Source: Selaginella moellendorffii
Lineage: Eukaryota > Streptophyta > Lycopodiopsida > Selaginellales > Selaginellaceae
Assembly: GCF_000143415.4 (NCBI RefSeq)
Contig: NW_003314432.1
Coordinates: 85,501 to 149,500 of the forward strand
Length of the DNA stretch: 64,000 nt
Direction: 5' to 3'
The position numbers were made by a program, and so were the translations under genes. Positions 21,575-34,334 of this stretch are shown in pieces; position 1 is the first letter of the stretch, and the number at the start of each line of letters is the position of its first letter. A model generated the notes under the pieces. It had not been told where the DNA came from and did no database searches. It saw only the letters and a list, made by a program, of their open reading frames with translations.

Positions 21575-21755
21575 ATCTACTAGAGGTGCTAGAGGAGAGC
21601 TGTTGTAGGAGGAGTGCTAGAGGAGTTGGAGGAGAGCTGTTGCAGGAGAAGTGCTGGAGGAGCTGGAGAGCTGCTATAGGAGGAGTGCTGGAGGAGCTGG
21701 AGAGCTGCTATAGGAGGAGTGCTGGAGGAGCTGGAGGAGACTCAATGCACAAGGG
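21575..21755 (+). repeat. G/A-rich minisatellite, copy A (about five units of 33-39 bp)
   Basis: Units such as gctgctataggaggagtgctggaggagctggaga repeat in tandem with small length changes. Copy B (59,550-59,670) has fewer units of the last type. The purine bias continues in diverged form to about 21,975. Confidence 0.8.
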
Positions 21756-21759
21756 GTTT

Positions 21760-22433
21760 TGGAGCAGCTAGAGGGTGAGAAAGAATGATTTGATGAAAAT
21801 AAAATAAAAACTGAAAAATCCAAGAGTAGGATTGGCAAAAGTACAATGTGGAAGAGAGTTGTTGCAGGAGGAGCACTAGAGGACATGGAGGAGAGTTGCT
21901 ACAGGAAGAGTGTTGGAGGGAGGAGATATGTTGCATTGGAGGAAAGTAAGAGCCACTAGAGGAGTTGGGCACTAGAGGAAAATAATGGAGTACACAATAC
22001 CATCTACACTAACTAACCCTAACTGAACTCAAATAGATGCATTGCACTACGTTTGGTTTGCTTTGATATTGTCAATTTTTACATAAATAAAAAATTTATA
22101 TGATGTACTTATTTTAATACATTTTTTTATTCATATATAATTTGGAATTTTAGTACTTCTTGTTTATCTTTCAAAGAGTTCAACTAATTTTTTTTTTATC
22201 AATTTTATTCTTTCTATAGAAAGCTTAAAGCAAATAGTGAAGAATATAAGGAAGAAGTCCTACACTCTTGCAGCACTAAAATCTTGCAAATTTTCCTTTA
22301 AGAACATTATTACTAGTCAAAAAGTTCACTTTTTTTGAGTAGTCTGATGTGTTTGTTTTTATAGCATGTCCATAAACAGAAAATAAGGAACTTTTTACTT
22401 GCTCCTCATAGTAGAGTATCACAGTGATAGAAG
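21760..22433. other. A/T-rich end of the duplicated block, copy A
   Basis: No gene seen. The sequence matches copy B (59,690-60,361) with small indels until cagtgatagaag. There copy A changes to the gag-bearing element and copy B changes to an RRP5-like region. Confidence 0.5.
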
Positions 22434-22985
22434 TTCTCAAGGGTAAGGAATTGAAGAGTGACGGTGTAGAGGAGCTTTTGAGGTAGCTCGAGGGTGGTTG
22501 GGTTCAAGAGGAGGCGTAGTCTAGTTTAGAAAGACTAGATTGTTGATTTTTTGTGCCGACTTATAACATTGGTATAAGAGGTGTTAGTTGTGATGGCTGA
22601 CCAAGTTGAATGTTGGAATCCTATTGTTGATGGTGGTGCCGATGATGGTGCTGACGGAGCTGCAAAGGTTTGGACCATGGAAGATGTTATTCACAAGCTG
22701 CGAGCTCTTAATAAAAATCAGCAAGAGATGCAAGACAAGATGCATGGCATGATGAGTACTTTGTGTGAGTGTGTTGAGGCACTTAAGGCTAGTCATGGTG
22801 GCACTTTAAGTAAGCCTTCTTTGGTGGATGGACTCAAGATTCCAACCTTTTCTGGTGATGGTGGTATGGATAAGTGTTTAGCTTGGTTAGCCAATGTGAA
22901 GAAGTTTTTAATTGCTAAAGGAGACCATGCTAGTGAGAGTGAGCCGTGGAAGTCTCTCATGAGCTCTTGTTGAAAGTGTGAAGTA
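22434..22985 (+). mobile_element. 5' end of an LTR retrotransposon: LTR end, primer site, gag start
   Basis: At 22,568-22,580 ttggtataagagg closely matches a plant initiator-Met tRNA primer site and follows an LTR end (ataaca). ATG at 22,593 starts a gag-like protein (MADQVECWNPIVDGGADDGA, VWTMEDVIHKLRALNKNQQE, then WLANVKKFL) that ends at about 22,973. The 5' part of gag is all that remains. A second copy of the same family starts at 63,276 and runs off the window. The sequence upstream of the primer site (22,434-22,567) should be the tail of an LTR whose start I cannot place. Confidence 0.6.
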
Positions 22986-23399
22986 ATGGTGTGGAAAGCT
23001 TGCATTTGAGGCACGGGTGGATGGGCTCATTGCAGTAAGGTGATAGCTCGTTCCCATTGCCTTCCTTTTGTATCCTATCTCCCTCGTTGCCTCCCGACAT
23101 GCTTCATATGTTCTCTCTGTGTTCCATATGTTATCCTCTCCACTTGCGAAGCATTGCACAGCATGTTGCTGGAGCTAGGCCTCAGCCCATTCGTTGATGG
23201 CTAACATTTACAAAGGCTTCATTGGATGTTGATACAGAGAATTAAGTTTAAAGACAATTGGCCCACTTTTATGATGGGCTTAATCTATGTTGACTGGATT
23301 GTTCTTTGCAAAGCATGTATGCAAGGCGATTTTACAAGGAAATTTATCAAATCTTCCACAAAGTCAATGCCATAATCTGTCAAGAACCAAATCCTTGGA
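22986..23399. other. Unassigned stretch between two retroelement pieces
   Basis: I see no gene, RNA or clear repeat here. It joins the truncated gag fragment to the minus-strand gypsy integrase. Confidence 0.4.
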
Positions 23400-25965
23400 G
23401 AGCTTTAGGAATAATATATGCATAATGAAGATTCTTTGTTGTAGCAGTCTTTATTGGTTGAGTTTCAGCCCATTTAATTATATAGTCTATTGCAATTAGA
23501 ATGTATTAGTTTTGCTTGGAGCTTGTCATAAGTGGACTAACAAAGTCGAGTCCCCATTATTGAAAAGGTTCAAGTGGAGTTTTTGGATGAAGTTCTTGAA
23601 TTTATTTCTTTGGTGCATACTTGGTTCATTGGTAGATGTTGCATTTTTGACAACACTTAACTTAGTTATGCCAAAGTGTTGGCCACCAAAGTCTTGCTTG
23701 TAAAATTTTTCGAGTTGTGATTTCTTCAACAAAATGTCCTCCTATTTGTCTATAGTAGGCTTCTTTTAGTAGATCTTGTGTTTCTTCTAGGTTTGCACAT
23801 CTTCGTAAAATATTGTGTCTTCTTTGTTTGTACAGTTTTCTTCCCACAACTGAATATGGTTTTGTCCTCAAGAGAAATTGCTTGCACTTGTCAAAGGTTG
23901 AATATCAACTTGGTATTGTTGCTGTTGTGAGGTAGTAGTAGATGTTGTCCATTTAGGTTGGTGATATGTGGATTCAAAGGATATTAGAGTCAGGAAAGTC
24001 ATCCATGTTGTGTTTCAGTTGTTCATCGATTGTAATACAACTTAGGTATTCATGTTCTCTTCCAGGCTTGTAGATGATCTCGAAGTTGTATTCTTGAAGT
24101 AGTAAGAACCATTGTGCAATTTTGCTGGTGAGGATTATTTTGTTGAGAAAGTTACCGAGTAGGTAGTATCAAAACTTCTGGAGTGCATAAATCATTGCTA
24201 AAGCTTCTTTTTCAATTGTAGTGTAGTTTATTTCAGCTGAGTTGAGTTTTTGACTTGCATAATAGATTGGTTAGTCTTTATGATCTTCTTGTTGTTGCAA
24301 AAGGATCACTTTGAGGGCATAGTTGGAGGTGTCAACTTGGATGTTGAAGTTTTTGTTCCAGTTTGGTTAAGCAAGTATTGGAGCTTGGGTGAGGGAATTC
24401 TTGAGGTTGATAAAGGCATTTTGACAATTTTGAGTCTAGTTGTAAGCTTGATTCTTCTTGAGGAGTTCAGTGATAGGTTTTGCAATCTTGGTGTAGTCTT
24501 TGATGAATCTTCGATGGTGTCCCATCTTATCGAGGAATGATTGAAGGCTTGAAATGTCAAATGGATGTTATATGTTGGTGATTGTGAGGGTTTTGTCCTT
24601 TTCGATGAGGATTCCTTCTTTGGAAACTACATGTTCAAGTAGAATTCCTGATTTGACAAAGAAAATGCACCTATCAAGGTTCAATGTGATATTGTGTTCA
24701 TGGCATTTGATGAAGCATTTCTCTAAGCATTGGAGATGATATTTTTTGTTGCTAAAGACACTGAAGTCATTCATAAACACTCACATAAATTCAGTGAGGT
24801 ATTCTCAAAAAGTGTCAATGATGATCCATTGAAACATAATGGTGCATTGGAGAGACTGAAAGGCATGTGAAGGTAGGTATATGCTCCCCATGGATTGATG
24901 AAAGCCATCTTATAGGCACAATGTGTACTTGATTGTGTCTACTGATGCTGTTGAGAAAAGAGTACATCTCATATCCTACAACTGCATCAAGAATTTCATT
25001 AGAGAATGGAATTGAAAAGGTGTCCTTTTGAGTTGTATCATTGAGATTCTTATAGTTGACACAAATTCTAAGCTTGTTGTTCTTCTTGGGGACAATGACT
25101 AGTGGTGATAACCATTTTAGATTTTGAATTGGAAAGATGAATCTAACATTTTCAAGTTTGTCAAGCTTTTCTTTGACTTTGGTTTGTATGTTGGGATTCA
25201 TTCGGTAGGCTAATTGCTTTGTTGGTACCGCTTGTGATAGAAGTTCAATCCAATGTGTGTAGAGTTCAAGTGGAATTCCTCATAAGTCAGTCTAGGACCA
25301 GGTGAAAACATCTTGATAAGTGTCAAGTAGTTGGGTTGCTTTTGCTTTCAAATCTTCATCAACCTTTTGGGCAATGTGACTTTTTTTTGGTTCTTCAGGT
25401 GTTCCAAGGTTAATTTCTTGAGCTGGTTCTTCAAGGTTGAGTGTTGGTGTAAGTCATAATCCTTCTTGTCGTAGACCTAGTTGTTCTTGGAGTGGAATTT
25501 GTTGATGCATCAGTTTAAACTATTCAAGTTTGATGCTTGAATGTTCTTGTTGTTTTTTCATGTGTGCTAGTGTTGTCTTTTCTTTCAAATCTTGGTGTTG
25601 GAAATCTTCATTTTGAAGTTGAGGATCTTGATTGCTTGTTTTGTTCAGGATGATTTGGTTGAGATGACTTAAATTAACATTTTTAATTCAGGGTATGCCT
25701 TGAGAATTTGAGCTTCTTCATAGCTGTCGAGTCCTTCATTCTAGTCATATTGTTTGATTGTGGTTAGTTAAAATGTCTTTGCAATCTTCTTTAGAATACT
25801 GGTAGATAGTTGTGGAGCATCTTTATGTCCTCCAAGGGTGATGGTATTGTTCCTTTAGTATGTGATAATGTCTATTGTCTCGAGCCAAGTTCATTTGAGG
25901 AGTACTTCGTAACAACTTTGGTCTTTTGCCATCTTGATGTTGCGAATGTGATTTCAGGTATCGAA

Positions 25966-27045
25966 AGATACTTACGGACACTCTTTTTTTATTGCCATGA
26001 TGGCAGGAGGTTGGTATTGCTGGTTCCCTTTATTAACCCCTTTTGTTCAAGTGTTAGTAAACTGGATTTAGCATCTGTACTTGGCCGGATGAGCATAAGG
26101 AAGGAATTCCTACATACTTGGTTCGGCTTGTTAGTTTTCTTTTGCTTTGTCTTGCACTAGCTTAGCAAGAACCCTTGTGTATTGAGATTAGTCCCTCAAT
26201 ATCACTAGATGATAGTTTACTGTATCTGCCAAACACTCTCGCTATCATGCCCTTTGTGTTAGTTTCATTCCAGTCCCAAATGTTATTTATAGAAAGTGTC
26301 TAGATTTTCTCATTTCATATTTATGGAATGTAGAGATTGTCCTGAACACAATGGTGTTCGTCCTGTGTCCAAATTTGTAATCTAGCACCATTTCATATTT
26401 AATAAGTTTTGAGCTTGTCCCAGAGACTAACTCCTGGTACTAAGGGAGGCTTGGGGTGAAAGCCCAAAGCGTGTGTTCCGAGAGGGGGGGGGGGGGGGGG
26501 TGCCAAATGTGTAGTAGGGATAATGGGTAGGTCAGGCATGGCCAACCAACTTAAGGCATAGTTTAGCTTCCACTTGCATGCCTATCCTTGTTCTGCGTCT
26601 GGCTTGGGTCTAAGCCCAAGCTCCACACCATGCTAGCTGGTGAAGTACCCATGTCTTTGCATTAGGCCACTGGTATGTCGAAATAACGCCAGACTCCATT
26701 TGGCTCTGTTTTGCATACTGGTCCTGGCATTGGGATGTTGGTTGCTCTAAAACTGTTCCAAGTTGCTCCAGCTCCTGTTCCTTTGCTCCTCGGGTTGTAT
26801 GCTCGAGAGTTGCTCCGTGGTCCGGTTCCGTCACTCCTTGGCTCTATGCTTGGGAGTTTGGCATTGTTCCTTTGTTCAGTGGCCTAAGGCTCTGAACCTC
26901 AGGTTCCACACCTCTATCCTTTGGACACATGGCATGTGATATGTGGCATCTGTCATATGGCACAAAGAGGGTTTAAGTTCCGCTTCGTGGTGTTATCCTA
27001 TGGTAAATCACTATAGGATAAAGGGTAAAACCCACATGCGCTACA
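25966..27045 (+). mobile_element. 3' end of another LTR element inserted in gypsy remnant 3
   Basis: The gypsy protease text resumes on either side (KVTFIVL at 27,050-27,075 and EITFATSRWQKTKVV at 25,915-25,960, both on the minus strand), so the block between is foreign. It ends with a candidate 536-bp LTR (26,510-27,045) that begins TGTAG and ends CTACA. Just upstream is a long G run (26,484-26,500), like a polypurine tract. The internal part (25,966-26,483) gives no recognisable protein. Some gypsy sequence at the site seems to be missing, so it is not a clean insertion. Confidence 0.45.
26510..27045 (+). repeat. Candidate solo or 3' LTR
   Basis: Inverted termini TGTAG...CTACA, 536 bp, abutting gypsy sequence at the right end and preceded by a G-rich tract. 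No partner LTR is in the window. Confidence 0.45.
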
Positions 27046-29100
27046 ATTGAGTACGATGAAAGTTACCTTAAATTCTTGATCTTTAATCTTTGATAGGAAT
27101 GTTGTACACTCCGATCATCGGCCATCTTGACATTGAAGGGTGTAGAGTGGATTGGTCCAAGTCCTATTGCTTTGCAGGTTGAATACTCGATAATGTTGAT
27201 ATTTTCTCTGCCATTGATGATTACTTATATAACTTTGTTTTTTCTTATCGTGATTGGGATGCATGGTACATTTTCATCATAGTCGCTAGGTTGGATGTTT
27301 GCCTTATGGGATGAGTTGTTAGTTTTTTTCTTGACTTGAGTTGAAGTTTTTTGGTGGAGAAGCTTGACATATTTTGAGAAGTTGTTTTCTCAAGTATAAA
27401 GCTATATGTGAAAGTTCTAGAAGGGTGAGTGTGATACTTTGTTGAAGAATTTTGGTGATGGGCTTTGGTTGTTCCTCTTTTTTTGACAAAGTTTTAATCA
27501 CAATTTCTTGATCATCTTTAATTTCAAGTTGTTGTTGTCGAAGGGTTTGTTGAATTGTGGTGACTAACTTATTGCCATTCGTGCCTTGAGATTTCTTACA
27601 CTTTGTCTTAGAGTTTTTGTTCTTTGACTTTTCCTCAATGTCATCTTTAGGAGTGTAGTGTTTTTCTGACTTCGAGTTAGAGCTTTTACCTCAGGTTCAT
27701 CTTTAGAGTGTTCATCTTCAATTTAGTCGATGTTGACATTTCTTATTGTTGGAGAAGGTCTTTGATGTTGCTGATCTTGCTGAGGAGGTCAATTTCCTTG
27801 ATTTGTTGTTGTTGGTATTGGGGTCGGATTTCTTGAGTTTGAGGTTGTTATTGATAGTTGTTGTGAGGAAATACTTTGGGTGGTGGATCATATTGTTGAT
27901 TTTACTATTAATAGTTTAGTTATTGCAGAGGTGGTCTCCATTGCCGATTGTTGTGGTACTGATATTGATAGTTATTTTGCTGGGGTGGTGGTCTCCATTG
28001 TTGGTTGTCTCGATAAGGTTGGTCACTAATACTGATTGTCTTGATTGCCATTGTTGTATTGTTGATGGTATCTAGGGTTAGGATTATATATATCTTGATT
28101 TTGGTAGTTCAACTACCACTGTTGTGGTTCTTGTCTGAGTTGATTATAATGTCTTCTAGTTGCTGTAGGAGTTTAAGGTATATTTTCGACTTGTATGACT
28201 TTAGTTGCTTTTTTGTATCGACAGATCTTTGCTATATATCCTTCCTTTTCACAGATCTAATACTTACACTCTGTTAGGATGTATCCTTTATCCTTACATT
28301 TCATATACCATACTCCTTTAAATTTGTTCTTGATTGTAACTTTTTTGAGTATTTTGGTAAGTTCTTTATTCTTGTCTTTCTTCATGACTTCGAGTTTGTA
28401 TTCTTCCTTATCATCAGAAAAGTCATTTATTCTTGTTGTTTCTACTCTTAAAAAATTTCAAAGCTGTTTCTCGAGGTTCTTGATTTTTTAAAAAATATTG
28501 TCAATAAAGGTCTCGGCATTTAGATCTTCTTCCGTATTTACAAGAGCAACCATTTACTAGTATATCTTCTTCAATCCTTGTACATACCAAATATACTTAC
28601 CTTGTTTAGTGAGTAGATCTTTGTAGTGCTTTGTGTGAAATTTGAATCTTCGGGTATAGTCTTTGATATCTTCTTTACTGCCTTGTTTAATGCTCTTGAA
28701 ATGTTCTAGGTATTCAACTATTATGCCACTGGGTTGGTACTTCTCTTTGAATCACTTAACTTTTTCCTAAAACTTAGGTTTTTCATCAAGATTATAATAC
28801 CATTCTAATGCTTTTCTTTTAAGTGTGAAAAGGAATAGAAGTTCTTTGTTGTCTTCTTGTTGATTGACTTATATAATTTGGTTGAATTGTTGGAAATGTC
28901 TTTTTGTATTTTCAATTTTGCTATTGGTGAAGATTGGATATGTAATCATGATGCAATAGGGTATTGTTGGGTTGATGAGTGTTATCTTTCTACTGTTAAT
29001 GATGGTTCAGTTTCTTAAGAAGCTAGATAAGACTGAAAGTTGTCGGTGTTATAATCTTTGTAATTGGGATTTCAAGTGGTGGTAAATCTTGATCTAAGTC

Positions 29101-31985
29101 TAAATTTTAATTGATTATGTCTTCCTCGGCATTGATTGTGTTGATGTTGCTTGATTTGCTAACTTGTATGGCTTAAGTCGTTTTGTCAAAAGTCTTGAAT
29201 ATAGTCTCAAGGATTTCAATTTAAGCTTAAGTCTTCTATTGCTTATCTACTTCTAATTTTTGCTGGAGTTGTTTCTTCTCTTCTCATATTTGTTGTATTT
29301 GATCTCGCTCTTGTTTCTTGAGTGGATCAAGGTTGTGTTTGTATATTTGATGTTGTGCTAGAGTTTTCTTGAGTTATCATTTTCTTGAATTTGCTTTCCT
29401 GGTTTTCTTTTTGTTGTCTTTGGTTTGTTGTGTTCTTCTTGAGGAAATGTTATGTAGTTGTAGAATCATGTTTTGTAGACTAACACAATCTTATGTATTG
29501 GTATTTGTGTTGCTATGTTGTCTTCGGCTCAATAAAGTTAATCTTCAACAAAGTTGTTGCTCGCCAACTTCGGGATCGAACAGGAGTGCATACTATGGCT
29601 ACTCTTTTTACAAGTCCTTGTTGTGTTAAATTGTTGTAAAGTAATTGTGGCTTACCTTTAATTGTGTTGTATAAAGTCATACACATGCTTACTATGAGCA
29701 TCCGCATTCTCCAATCAATGGTGATGTTCAAAAAGTCTAAGCTAAGTAGTGGTTATATTCTAAGTATTGTTGTCCTCAAGATTGTTGTTGATACAGGTTT
29801 CTAAATTTTTGATTCTTATATTTTTTACTTTTGATCACTGTCCATGCTTCAATTAACTATTATTTTTATTCCCTATCGTCCCCAAGGGATCTCCACTTGT
29901 TAAATCCTTAGTATTTGATTTCTATTTGCTTGGTTGCTTCTTAATAGCTCATTTGATAAATGTATATTTTCATTTTTAATAATGTGAAGAAGAAATGCAA
30001 GTGTTTATTAGTATGGTAGATGGTATATTATTATCAAAAGAGTTTGGGATAGTTTCCATTGAACTAGACTACCTATTTCCAACTTACTTGAAACATCACC
30101 AAAAGAAGAGATTGAGATTCTAATATAATCCCACTCTAAAGCTATGTTGTGTAGAGCATCTTGAGGGTCTACAATAATAATTAGTCCCTCAGGCAAAACT
30201 ACATGTATAGCATCCACTATCTTCACAAGAGCTTTATACCATATATTACATATATACCATATAGCTTTATATCTATAGAATAACAACCAGAGTTAGGGAT
30301 ATTCTTGCCTTCTGAAATATTTTTACTCTCTATCTTCTGTGAAATAACATCTTCATCATTATTCCTTTGTGTTCCAATTATATTTCCCTAAGAGATTTTG
30401 GTAGGAAATATCTCTATTGGAGACATCAATTGATTCTGCTTCTATATAAAAAACCCACTAACATCCAACTCACCTATAAAGGGGGAGTAATTCGAGTTAA
30501 ACACCTTAATAATGCAAAGCAAAACACATTTAACTCTTAAAGAAGCACAGTGACAAATGCAAGTAGCATCTAAAGATTCTATTCTTCCCTTTGCAATTGA
30601 TCCTTCATTATCCCAAACAATCTCTATTACATCTCCTTTTCACAACTTGAGAAAAATAAAGAAAATTACAAATATCAAAACACAAATAGAAGGAAAAAAG
30701 TACAAAAAAAGACAAGAAAATAGGAAATTAAAAAACAAAGTTCCTTTTGTGAATATGAGAAAACAAAACATGAAAATATGTAGCGAAAATAATTAAAAAT
30801 GCATAAAATAAGCACACACAAAGTCAAAGAATTTCTAGTATGCACTTGCATGCTAAAGACCCAATTTAATGTATTGATGAAAGAATATAAGCTCACAATA
30901 AACCAAAGTCAAATTAAGAGAGAAACAGATTGGTAAGTGCAAGTTTGTAAAATGACCAGAGAAACAAGAGTTATTTAACTTTGAACAAGCATGGTCTCAC
31001 ACTCATTCTTAAACAATGTAAGGATTTCTAACACTCTCTCTCTCATGGTCTCTTGTTTTTTTAAGCTAGCGTGTGAGCTCATGCCTAGCCAAACTCAAAT
31101 TTGACTTTCTCCAAAGAAGCTTGAGATTTCTTGGCATGCACTTGTACACTTATAGACCAGTTTTGGATGACTCTCTCTTGTAAATCTTTGTTCTTTTGTT
31201 TTGAGATTTCTAGGCATGCTCTCTCATGCCTATACACAAGTATGGGATGACTCTCTTGTAAATACACTACACTATCATATAGTCTCATGCCAAGCAATAC
31301 TAAAATACGAATGTATATTCTTATAATAATGGAAACCATATGTTTTGAGGAAAGAAAAACTTACCATGGCCATAAACAAGAGAGATATGTGCTTAGGATG
31401 TGCTAGAGAGGAAGGAAAAATGCCTCCTAAGATGTGATCCATGAACCAGTAGTGGCGAACCCAAGAGAACCCAAAACCTAAGAAAAAACCATAAGGCTAA
31501 GAGGGTGAAAGAATTTGAAATGCAAGGGTAGTGCTATAATACTAATAGCTTGTATCAGTTTTGATTGAATTTAGGCAGGATTATTAAATAATGTAGTACA
31601 GATATTTAATGTTGTCATATAGTTCAAGAAGAGACTCCATAAAAAGTTTTTTCAAAAAATGAGATAACTAGAATTTTTTAGTATTTATCGAAATTGTGTT
31701 TACAAGATTATATAATGAGAATCATGGCTTGAAATTTATTACTGAAGAGTTGTTGCATATGTTGTAGTTTATTACTCTATTTTATTCTATTTATATTCTA
31801 TGTTATATTTTACAGTTTTCATTTTGAATTTTATTGTTTTATAGAATTTAATTCCTGAATTATATTGTTTGATCCATTTTATTTATCTTGCTTCCTAGCT
31901 TCGCTCGTGGCTCCAAAGAATCACCCCAGCCAAAAAAAATCCCGACTACTACTTCGCTACACTGCTCTACCAAAATCCACCCACT
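29101..31985. other. A/T-rich region without recognised genes
   Basis: About 2.9 kb that may include the 5' end and LTR of gypsy remnant 3. A 92-codon minus-strand frame (30,008-30,286, including DYIRISISSFGDVSSKLEIG) gives no family I know. At 31,120-31,265 two diverged copies of a stretch of about 70 bp stand in tandem (both contain gagattt, ggcatgc, ggatgactctc and cttgtaaat). I see nothing else. Confidence 0.4.
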
Positions 31986-31989
31986 ACTA

Positions 31990-34330
31990 CTTACTTGTGG
32001 AGTGTGATTTACAATTCCACCTCTTGCAAGTCGTCTCCAAACACTCCAGAGGAACTGGCAGCTTCGAATCCCACTGTGCCGGACTGTTGATGGCCGATGA
32101 ATCAAACTTTCCTGGTGTTGGTTTTGCTGCTGCTGCTCGACCATCACTGGCAGAGTGACTTCCAGAGCTGGGAGGTGGCGGCAACGAGATGGTCAACGGT
32201 GCTGCTGGATAGTGATTCAAATAGAACATTGCTGGCGAAGAGCCACTCGAGAGATGATCAGGCGTTGGCCCCGGATCGTTTCTCATATCCTGTACAACCG
32301 GCTGAGCGAATGCTGCTGCTGCAAACGGTCCATTCCCGTTTGAGAATGCCGTGTCGGGGACAAAGGCCGGTGCCGAGGAAGGATCCACCGAATGGTTGCT
32401 GTTGATATCTGGAGCAGCGGCAGCAGCGGCCGCAGGCACGAAAAATCTCGCTGCAGCCAAAGGCTTTGCGCTTGCCTTTGGCACCACGCCAAACAGTGGA
32501 GGAGAGTCCGATGATGTCTTGGATGGTGTTACGCTACCTTTGTTGAATGTATCGACATATCTGCAAAAACCTCGTGAGATTGGAGTGTGGGATTCCACTC
32601 ACAACCGGTTGCGGCCTTTCCGGAGTTGGCTGTCGTCTCTCTGGAGACATGGAAATAGGAGCGCCGTTCTCCTCCACGCGCGAGACGAGCTTGTTTGCCG
32701 TGGGAGGAGGAGCCAACGGAAGCTCTGGCGCTTGTGCCTCGGCTCCTTCTTCAACCCAGCGCTTCAGTGTCTCGTCGTATCTAAACTTGTTGCTGTCGCC
32801 AAGCTTTGCCTGCATCACGTACCAACCATTAGCGCTCTTTCCAAAGCTTCTACAAACCTCCTTCGAAGGTGTTTTTATGAAGCCCATCGCTCTTTGCACG
32901 AAAGAAGTAAAGACGTCTCTGTTTGGCGTTCCTTTCGTTGGACTAACGATCTGATGAAAGAATACAAGTCTTAATCGAAGGTACACAAGAGCAAGTCGAG
33001 TTACCTGTGCAGGCCTGTGAAATGCTTCTTGCTGGCATGTTGGATCTTCTCGTATTATCACTTATGGGTTCCATTGATGCTGACGAGGCAAGTGATACAC
33101 TAGCTGTTGCAGGACAGTTATTAATATCAGCATATCAGAAGCTTTCGGGGAAGAAGGGCCTATCATCTTGTGTAGACCAATATTGCCAAAAAACCGTTGC
33201 ACAATTGACGTCGAGCCTCCCTGGATAACAGGAAAGTGAGTATAAAAGCCGAGTGTCCGATTACAAACCTGAGAGTGGATACGAAGACGCTCTTCCAAGG
33301 CTACAGCCGCTTCTTTGCACACATCAGCTGCATGGCCCACTGTTTTCAAAGAGAAACCTTAAGGATACAGTTAAGAATCACTACCAACCTTAAAGCTTCG
33401 TTTATCTTTCCAGCTTCAGCAAGCATCGACGCATAAATAAGCTTGTATGGCTGAAAAGGAAGTAAAATAAACTGGGAATTGCCGGTCATTCTTGCAAATT
33501 CTTCCATTCGCTGATGAAGAAAAGGTTAACAATTGTTATTGAGGACAAACACGGCTTACCTGGATAGCTTCTGGACTAGCGTACGTGCGTGGATACAATG
33601 GTCGGCAGCTATAAGACAAAGTCCGGCAGAAGTAGAGAAAGGCTCAAAACTAGCATTTGCAACACGATAGCAAATATGGGCTCCACATATCTGCAAGTTA
33701 AAACTATGAGAAACATCAACGTGTGACCATGTATATACCTCATCTCGATGTCTCCAGAGACAATCACCAAGATGCATAATCACTCTCTCGTCCCCATTAG
33801 TTCGGTTAACTGCCATTATAGCCAGGTTTTCCTGCCATTCTTCGAGCATTCCTTCTACTGCGTCCTGCAAGTCAACATGCACTCCTTAAGCAAGAGAGCA
33901 GCTTGATAAAAGTATTTCACCTGTGTTGCACCATCTACAGCGGACGCTGGAACCGGTTGAGGTTGAAGCGCTGTTACGTTCGACGAATTAGTGTTCCCTA
34001 TGAACACTCCGGCATGTTGACCAGCATAAAGAAGAGTTAGAGTCCGGAGGGTTGAAACTGACGTTGAGCCATCTCCACTATAGTGTCGGTGTACTATTAA
34101 AAACCACAAGACCATCACTAACGGTCTCTACAAGACTAGGTACCTTCTCTCCCAGCTGCCGGGCCATAAGAAGAGCACATCCCCAAAGTTGCCCGTCTTG
34201 GGCAGCCCGTAAAGCCTCTTTCTGCTTTCCGGCAATCAGTAGCCTTTTCACCTCAAATGCAGTTGCCTGTCGCCAGAAAGTCTTTGTTTGTATCAACTCA
34301 AGAGAAAAAGACTGCCCAACCTGCATTTGC
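31990..34330 (-). pseudogene. SEC16: SEC16/MAG5-like COPII scaffold, central and C-terminal part, broken
   Basis: SEC16 organises COPII budding at ER exit sites. Read right to left from 34,280: ATAFEVKRLLIAGKQKEALR and DGQLWGCALLMARQLGEK, the conserved central domain. Then come STLRTLTLLYAGQ, EGMLEEWQENLAIM, ERVIMHLGDCLWRHRDE, AHICYRVANASFEPFS, NSQFILLPFQPYKLIYASML and, near 32,800, KLGDSNKFRYDETLKRWVEE. A Pro/Ala-rich tail follows to 31,987. Short introns fit (for example about 33,691-33,738). At least two frameshifts break it: one after VEMAQRQF near 34,070 and one near 33,590 before the text expected to read YASPEAIQ. The N-terminal half is absent, and directly upstream on the same strand is a PPR gene fragment. 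The call rests on strong motif similarity. Confidence 0.8.
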
Positions 34331-34334
34331 TGTT

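Larger units (their letters stand above)
23400..29100 (-). mobile_element. Ty3/gypsy retrotransposon remnant 3, minus strand
   Basis: Same family as remnant 1, read right to left. Gag-like text lies at about 28,980-28,550. A zinc-knuckle-like stretch (CEKEGYIAKIC) near 28,210-28,250 has Tyr in place of His. A Gln/Asn-rich low-complexity region follows at about 27,780-28,170. A protease-like piece with INGRENINIIEYSTC, where an Asp triad is expected, lies near 27,130-27,210. A foreign block sits at about 25,966-27,045. RT lies at 24,815-25,201 (LSPLVIVPKKNNKLRICVNY) and continues to about 24,560. RNase H lies near 24,000-24,360 and the integrase start at 23,526-23,871. It is dead. From 25,800 down to about 23,400 it is the reverse complement of window positions 1 to about 2,080. 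Confidence 0.75.

Noticed and set aside
26484-26500. Long G run as a telomere-like or G-quadruplex promoter element
   Set aside because: It is a single homopolymer without spaced G tracts and lies where a retroelement polypurine tract would be.
29560-29600. Sequence ttcgggatcgaacaggagtg, whose reverse complement contains GTTCGATCCC like a tRNA T-loop
   Set aside because: The flanking bases do not pair into a T-stem, and no D-arm or anticodon arm can be placed at the right distance.
30557-30896. Lys-rich frames in A/T-rich DNA
   Set aside because: Composition alone explains them, and no domain or conserved copy is seen.
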